DNA of 10,906 nt from Chrysochromulina parva (taxonomy: Eukaryota; Haptophyta; Prymnesiales; Chrysochromulinaceae): contig PJAB01002025.1 of NCBI GenBank assembly GCA_002887195.1, positions 1 through 10,906 on the forward strand, given 5' to 3'. The notes under the pieces were generated by a model. That model saw only the letters and a program-made list of their open reading frames with translations, was not told where the DNA came from and made no database searches. Shown in pieces: positions 7,301 through 10,906 of this stretch. Made by a program: the position numbers and the translations under genes. The first letter of the stretch is position 1. Each line of letters begins with the position of its first letter.

Positions 7301-8000
7301 GAGGCGTTTCCTCGCCTCCGCCACCACTTTGGGGGCTTTTGAGGATGGTGCGGAGGCGAGTCCAATTCATCTTGGCAGCTATTGGAGAGGGCTGATGCGA
7401 CTCGTTCCCGACGTGCTTGTCCTCCGCGTGCTCGTCCTCCGTGAGCTCGTCTTTCGCGAACCACCAGCCTTGGTCGTCGTAGATGTAATGGTTAGCAACA
7501 TCGTGGTCAACATCGTGTATCTCCGAGCCGTCGATCTCCTGCGGTCGAAGGGCTCCGCTTCCTTCGCCACGCCAGACCCACCAACCCTCTGGATCGGATT
7601 GGGCTACGGTCTTGCTGGTGGTTCGGCTGCTGCTACCAACCGCTGGCGACGCCGACGGTGGTGTTCGCGGCGGTGTTCGCGGCAGGTCCCGCCGCGGCGG
7701 CGATTTCGGTACCGTTGCGTTGAGAGCTCTCACCAGCGCGGCGACAGAGCCTGGCGCATCCGGGTTTGCCACGCCAGGCTCGTACACTACCGAGTCGGGA
7801 GGCGGCAGGACCACTGCAGCGTTGGCGGCCGCAGCGCCAGCTGCGGGAGCTGCTGCCGCCGACGAAGGCTGGCCATCGCCGCCGCTGCTGCCGGCACCGG
7901 CACCACAGATGTGATTCTCCGGCTGCTGCCGGCCCGAGCCGCGCCACTCCAGCCCGCGCGACGTGTGCACGAGCTGCTTGGATGACGCGCCCGGCTGCAT
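4320..8000 (-). CDS. Two-pass membrane protein with proline-rich outer loop and cytosolic EF-hand pair
   Basis: 1226 residues in one exon; no named family recognised. Order: Ala/Gly/Ser/Pro-rich N-terminus; twin GWW motifs (DPEGWWVWR 136-144, DDQGWWFAK 175-183); TM1 about 240-262; a Pro-rich stretch 272-640 with SPPPP and PEPSPPPP motifs and a 16-Pro run (365-380); a duplicated module at 464-512; TM2 about 643-667; an EF-hand pair with loops DTDHSGYIDRRE (747-758) and DAEPNGLMDLRE (783-794), each with acidic residues at positions 1, 3, 9 and 12; a second Pro-rich tail; and an unrecognised folded region at about 1000-1200. Basic residues before TM1 (KMNWTRLR) and after TM2 (HQHSRKLK) predict both ends in the cytosol and the Pro-rich loop outside or in a lumen. 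SPPPP motifs are typical of hydroxyproline-rich wall proteins. A calcium-sensing wall or scale tether is inference. It is divergent from gene D. Confidence 0.85.
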   Translation of the reverse strand: MQPGASSKQLVHTSRGLEWRGSGRQQPENHICGAGAGSSGGDGQPSSAAAAPAAGAAAANAAVVLPPPDSVVYEPGVANPDAPGSVAALVRALNATVPKSPPRRDLPRTPPRTPPSASPAVGSSSRTTSKTVAQSDPEGWWVWRGEGSGALRPQEIDGSEIHDVDHDVANHYIYDDQGWWFAKDELTEDEHAEDKHVGNESHQPSPIAAKMNWTRLRTILKSPQSGGGGEETPPSGPTIGQAFAFSLGVMVLLLGGLYLAAKHGAEVADKAHAPTPPPAVHEQSPPSSTPSAQLTLHPPSPPTRSPHPPMPKPFAVAARPLPTPAPRPPTPAPSSHPSATPLPTPTPVLEQRWIPEPHAPMEPSPPPPPPPPPPPPPPPPSLSPPPPHPSPPPPRILPPPEPPMPVALTREPPPPPPPSPFTPEPSPPPEPSPPPPPVPEPPEPSPSPPSTLHPPPPPSPPSNGLDTYNPQEPRWEASPFMTPPPPPPPPPSSGLDYYYPHEHRWEESPFSTLPPPRPEPPEPSPPPPPSPEPPEPSPLPPPPPPPPPPSPDPPEPSPPPPPPRPTPPEPSPPPPPPPEPPEISLSFSQPGAQLQQQLLLHPRDQQLDQLLVRLAAPHPPAPHPPPPPRPPPPPPPPPPALLGMTLGVIGEVLLGAGLVMIGLACACCHQHSRKLKVSYEPDGTEGMLLAGTRFRSDDFRSDDLESPSLTLPSPARLRAHSLTSGLTSARAFVRVPVRIAEAFDRFDTDHSGYIDRRELRAVLHHYGVDLSEHGVLAVLARYDAEPNGLMDLREFSELVRDLEEGKVRAEPVRPAALPPPPVPAPASPDTRTMPVTQPPPPAPASPTSAPAAAPAALPTPSSPLVVIYGVPPASPMPPTSPTPMPSQPPAAPPTAATRTSACSSGMYEAGYEAGLAASIHLGPSPPTPMSTAPTPTTAPTPSTHFVEGFFGTPSGQAPDSARVHAHARLGLIQAPPQLAGGVQSPVTSPARPEAVDPRSAAEMFASWEQDSGDRVRRPTMSEKIRRASGHGELRLSAEYERAAKALRAEGKELLGVLTQLKLRCGPSTLSFKPGTNGHRVGIRLNFARSPDAGDRTALIRLANIAGLRNPIIEPAVGGVRVTFIEDYPPPLHDLPARLHAHAHALGEALHGHHERAINLFLLVAEHFMGVPTHQAVERKLPLAYYDLPARVTGEHDPAPVYPEVPPLMMAAGYSATEAPADALQSI
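6465..6614. repeat. Two-copy Trp/Tyr-containing module inside the Pro-rich loop of gene A
   Basis: On the minus strand the copies encode GLDTYNPQEPRWEASPFMT (residues 464-482) and GLDYYYPHEHRWEESPFST (494-512), a 30-residue (90-bp) period joined by a Pro run. GLD, Y, P, E, RWE and SPF are shared. This is the only non-low-complexity sequence in the central part of the loop. Confidence 0.88.
6861..6909. repeat. Perfect GGTGGC hexanucleotide microsatellite, eight copies
   Basis: The hexamer repeats without interruption and encodes, on the minus strand, the 16-proline run of gene A (residues 365-380) through alternating CCA and CCG codons. A change in copy number alters the loop length by two prolines each time without breaking the frame. 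Confidence 0.9.
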
Positions 8001-8207
8001 GAGGCCACTTTACACGAAATTGGAAGCCAACTTTGCGTTTTGCGGAATGCGCCCGTATACAAAAGGCAATTGCCCTGAGCACCTCAAAAAATTTGCCGGA
8101 CGCCGTGCCCCTCAACGCTCCTCGACGCCACGTAAAGCTACTCAAGGTCCCCTGAATCCAGGTGAACTCAGGAACGCCCACGACGACGTTCAGCCTCATC
8201 GGTCCAA
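8001..8207. promoter_or_regulatory. Divergent promoter region between genes A (minus) and D (plus)
   Basis: A 207-bp gap separates two divergent ATGs, so it probably carries both promoters. It contains the perfect 10-bp palindrome GGCAATTGCC (8065-8074), next to a TATA-like GTATACAAAA (8055-8064) about 55 bp upstream of the gene A start, and an A/T run near 8086-8094. The role of each element is inference. Confidence 0.45.
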
Positions 8208-8957
8208 ATGCATAAGCCACCGTCCGCGAGGCGGCGAGCATCCGAATCGCCGTTCGAGGTAGTCGCGACGAGTCCACCGGGTCAGCTCGTGGGAGCGTTA
8301 TTGCCGGACGCGTCATCGCCGATGCTGATCACCTCGCTCGTCGTGTTCATCCTGCTGCTCCTCATTGCGCTCGTGCTGCTGCTGCTCATCCGCTACCGCA
8401 GCCGGCAGGACGATGATCCCCGCTACCGCCTGCCGACAAAGAACACGTGGGACAAAAAAGACCCCCCCCGCGTGTGCCGCGCCTCCGTGATCAACGCCTC
8501 CGAGTGCGGCGCACTGCTGCCGAACGACCATCCGCGCAGTGACACCACTGGCACGACTGGCATCAACCTCGCGGGGTCAGCTCCTCCGATGGCGCATACG
8601 ACGCCCACGGGCGCTGCGCACGTGCCGCCACCGCCTCCGCCGCCTCCGCCCGCCTCCGCGCCGGCGCAAGCGCGCAGCGACTTCGCCGCCGAGAACATCA
8701 AGGCCGTGACAATCGCCACCGACGAGGTAGAGGGTGCCCGAGGAGGTGGCTGGGGCGACCTCGGGGGGTTTGAGAGCATCGTGAGGGACGAGTACCCGAC
8801 GACCCGACGGCCGGACCGGAGCAACGGGAGGCGCGGCGGCGGCGAGGACGATGACTTCGTCCCCCCACCTGCGCGGCGCGGCGTCTTTAGGGCGGGGCCC
8901 CCCGCGGCTGCGCCGACGAAACGACCCGCGGAGGCGAAGGCCAAGGGCCGCAGGTGA
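8208..8957 (+). CDS. Small single-pass membrane protein with disordered tail
   Basis: 249 residues; not recognised. A very hydrophobic Leu/Ile/Val segment lies at about residues 38-62 and is followed at once by RYRSR, so a short 37-residue N-terminus should be outside or luminal and the ~185-residue tail cytosolic. The tail has a nine-Pro run (140-148), a GWGDLGGFESIV patch (181-192), an acidic GGEDDDF patch (211-217) and a basic end (KRPAEAKAKGRR). No signal peptide, enzyme motif or EF-hand is visible. The start is the first ATG in the frame; an in-frame stop lies at 8163-8165. It shares a divergent upstream region with gene A, so the two may be co-regulated. Low complexity means a chance ORF cannot be fully excluded, but a clean membrane segment followed by basic residues argues for a gene. 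Confidence 0.68.
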   Translation: MHKPPSARRRASESPFEVVATSPPGQLVGALLPDASSPMLITSLVVFILLLLIALVLLLLIRYRSRQDDDPRYRLPTKNTWDKKDPPRVCRASVINASECGALLPNDHPRSDTTGTTGINLAGSAPPMAHTTPTGAAHVPPPPPPPPPASAPAQARSDFAAENIKAVTIATDEVEGARGGGWGDLGGFESIVRDEYPTTRRPDRSNGRRGGGEDDDFVPPPARRGVFRAGPPAAAPTKRPAEAKAKGRR

Positions 8958-9557
8958 TCGGGCCGCCGGTGTGGGCGGGCGCGTCAGCGACGACGGCGAG
9001 GAGCAGGGGGCGTCGCGCGCCAGCCCCGGATGTTTCCCCGGAGGTTTCCTCGGAGGTTTCGCCGGCCCTAGCCTCCCGATTCCGAAATGAGGGACTCGCA
9101 CGCATGCGCCGAAACGCGACGCGTGGCTTAGCGCAGTGATGGGCGCAGTGCGGGTGTCGGCGCAATTATTCTCCCGCGTGGAGCGGCGATGAGATGAGCG
9201 ACGATGAGAGACGATCGCGCGCGTGACGGGCCTGCGCCCCCAAAAGGCAAATGGATTCCAGTGCGTGATGATGACTCTACATGTCTTCCAAAGAGCGTGC
9301 GATCTGCGTGAAGGGAGCATCTCCCGAGTAAGCCATGCATCCTTTGCATGTTTGGGGTAGTAGAAGTCGATGACTGCTTTCCTCGAAACTCCAAATGTTC
9401 TGTCAGAAGTCCGCCTGTGCATGCAACTTCGGGACGTGCGAAATCCGTAAAACCGAAGTGCCCGCCGCCGTGCGCCGAGTGCACTTTCTCCACACACAGG
9501 AGCGCCGTGCGGCGGCGGACGAGGTTTGGAATCCGCTCGCAACTCGTATTTTGAAGG
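8958..9557. other. 600-bp gap: 3' UTR of gene D and upstream region of gene E (plus strand)
   Basis: No believable gene is present on either strand. The left half (to ~9240) is GC-rich and repetitive; the right half is more balanced in base composition, as expected for a promoter and 5' UTR. Small hairpins are GGGAG-CAT-CTCCC (9313-9325) and ATGCA-TCCTT-TGCAT (9335-9349). No TATA box or polyadenylation signal is convincing. Confidence 0.5.
9028..9063. repeat. 12-bp tandem repeat, three copies
   Basis: GGATGTTTCCCC, GGAGGTTTCCTC and GGAGGTTTCGCC follow one another directly at 9028-9039, 9040-9051 and 9052-9063, sharing GGA-GTTTC. It lies in the probable 3' UTR of gene D. Confidence 0.75.
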
Positions 9558-10906
9558 ATGGAGCGCCGCGCGCACGGCTTCCTAAAGTGCGTCGGCACCA
9601 AGGATTCGGACCGCACGATCGAGCTGCGCGGTACGGAGATCACCATCGGACGGCGCGAGACATGTGACGTGAGTTACTCGGACACAATGCTCTCCGCCGT
9701 GCATTGCAAGCTGGTCTACTTCGAGCACCATCCTAAGCAGGACGACTCGTGGTGGCTCGAGGATTGCTCGAGCAACGGCACGTACCTGAACGGCACGCTC
9801 GTGGGCAAAGGTACTTTAAGGTGCCTCGAGCGCGGTGATTCCATCTCCTTGCTCCTGCCCAAGCCCGGAGCGGCAGAGTTGCCCAGGTACTCCTACACCT
9901 TTGCCCGTCTCCCTTCATCTGATGACGCGCAACGTGCGGGCATGTTCTCCGAGGCCTCGGTGAATCTGAAAGTGGAAGACGCGGTGAAGAGGGCGGTGCT
10001 GCTGGCCGATGTGGAGCGAAAGAAGGCCATCGCGGACGCGGTGGAGAGGACTAAGCAGGAGCATGAGCAGGAGCGGCGGACGCTCCTCGAGGAGGCCGCC
10101 GCCACGGCCACTGAGACCGAGAGGGCGCTCCTGGCGAGGGCGCAGGCGCAGGCGCAGGCGGCTTCACGGGAGCACGCACTCGCGCTCGAGACGGCGCTTG
10201 CGTCGGCGGACGAGAAGGCGACGCAGAGGTTCATGGCAGCGCTGAGCGCTGTGCGTGAGCAGGCCAGGGGTGATAGCGCCGCCATGCTCGAGGCCCACGA
10301 GCGCGAGGCGGAGGCCCACCGACTCGCGATGTCCCAAATGGAAGAGCGCCTGGCCACCTCCGAGGCCGAGGTGAGTCGGATGCGCGAGGCGCAGGCAGCG
10401 GCCGTCGAGGCTGCCCTCGCCGAACAGCGCGAGCGCCTCGAGACGATCGCGCAGGAGGCATGCGCCTCGATGCGCGCGGCCTTGGACGACGAGAAGGCGG
10501 CGGCCGTCACACGCGCCGTATCGAGCGCACGGGCAGAGGCGGCCCAGCACGAGATGAGCGCCGTGTCGAGCGCCGTGGCGGCGGCCGAGGAGCGGCTGCA
10601 TGCCATCCACAAGGCGGCGCGCGAGGAGCTCCTAGCAGACTTCGAGACGCAGAAAGAGGCGGTGAAGGCGGGAGTGGCCGACACGGTGCTAGCTGCGACG
10701 GAAAGCGCCTTGAAGACACGAAGCCTGGCCCTTGGGCGCGTCGTCGATCTTCAGCGCGAGCTTGATGAGCTCAAGGCGAGCTCGAGCGATCTTGAGCGCC
10801 AGCTTGATGAGCTCAAGGCGAGCTCGAGCGAGCAAGAGCTGAAGCGAGAGCAGGAGCGGGTCGATCTTGAGCGCCAGCTTGATGAGCTCAAGGCGAGCTC
10901 GAGCGA
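9558..10906 (+). CDS. FHA-domain protein with long coiled coil; 3' end off window
   Basis: 449 complete residues are visible, uninterrupted. The FHA domain spans about residues 8-120 with all key residues: GR (31-32), S46 and H49 in SAVH, and SSNGTYLNG (71-79). FHA domains bind phosphothreonine peptides, so this should be a phospho-dependent scaffold. From about 139 onward the sequence is Ala/Glu/Arg/Gln-rich with heptad-like spacing, predicting a long coiled coil. It ends in 14-residue repeats (DLERQLDELKASSS). No kinase, nuclease or membrane segment is visible. The start ATG has A at -3 and G at +4, and an in-frame stop lies just upstream (9552-9554), which fixes it unless a 5' exon exists. 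Cell location and partner are unknown. Confidence 0.88.
   Translation, partial: MERRAHGFLKCVGTKDSDRTIELRGTEITIGRRETCDVSYSDTMLSAVHCKLVYFEHHPKQDDSWWLEDCSSNGTYLNGTLVGKGTLRCLERGDSISLLLPKPGAAELPRYSYTFARLPSSDDAQRAGMFSEASVNLKVEDAVKRAVLLADVERKKAIADAVERTKQEHEQERRTLLEEAAATATETERALLARAQAQAQAASREHALALETALASADEKATQRFMAALSAVREQARGDSAAMLEAHEREAEAHRLAMSQMEERLATSEAEVSRMREAQAAAVEAALAEQRERLETIAQEACASMRAALDDEKAAAVTRAVSSARAEAAQHEMSAVSSAVAAAEERLHAIHKAAREELLADFETQKEAVKAGVADTVLAATESALKTRSLALGRVVDLQRELDELKASSSDLERQLDELKASSSEQELKREQERVDLERQLDELKASSS
10746..10904. repeat. 42-bp coiled-coil tandem repeat, at least three copies, running to the window edge
   Basis: Copies at 10746-10787 (diverged first third), 10788-10829 and 10863-10904 encode 14-residue units DLERQLDELKASSS, or DLQRELDELKASSS for the first. 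A 33-bp spacer encoding EQELKREQERV separates copies 2 and 3. Copies 2 and 3 are identical at the DNA level, so the expansion is recent. Fourteen residues are exactly two heptads, so added copies keep the coil in register. Confidence 0.92.

Noticed and set aside
8453..8469. A6 and C8 homopolymers as a programmed frameshift site in gene D
   Set aside because: The runs are out of phase for a classic X-XXY-YYZ slip, and the zero frame continues open to a normal end.
8577..9575. 332-residue minus-strand frame over gene D and the following gap
   Set aside because: Arg/Ser/His-rich chance composition with no motif; it overlaps gene D, which has a clear membrane segment, and extends into the probable promoter of gene E.

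Overview
The window looks like nuclear DNA of a GC-rich, single-celled eukaryotic alga. The evidence is two spliceosomal GT-AG introns, long proline-rich (extensin/pherophorin-like) and alanine-rich proteins, AT-richer intergenic gaps, strong start context at the FHA gene, and a predicted two-part plastid-targeting leader with an ASAFAP-like site (ALS|FWA). That leader type belongs to algae with red-lineage secondary plastids. A haptophyte or pelagophyte is my best guess, but the sequence alone does not prove it. I see no bacterial operon layout, tRNA, rRNA, CRISPR array or transposon.

Layout. Minus strand, read right to left: (A) 4320-8000, a 1226-residue two-pass membrane protein with a ~370-residue proline-rich loop and a cytosolic EF-hand pair; (B) 2463-3992, a predicted plastid-targeted protein with a degenerate methyltransferase-like fold, a long Ala/Lys/Glu helix and a small C-terminal beta motif; (C) 2224 to beyond 1, a membrane-anchored PuuE-type (allantoinase/NodB deacetylase-like) domain in three exons, fused to at least four EF-hands. 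Plus strand: (D) 8208-8957, a small single-pass membrane protein divergent from A; (E) 9558 to beyond 10906, an FHA domain followed by a long coiled coil that ends in 42-bp tandem repeats.

The most notable object is gene C. No single frame shows it whole, because the catalytic domain is split by introns of 145 and 180 bp and the EF-hand part runs off the window. Once spliced, the PuuE fold is complete and continues in frame through an Ala-rich linker into calcium-binding hands. Genes A and C both place EF-hands on a membrane-attached protein. This suggests calcium-linked work at a membrane or cell surface, but a joint pathway is inference only. Gene E implies phosphothreonine-dependent scaffolding and has no demonstrable link to the others.
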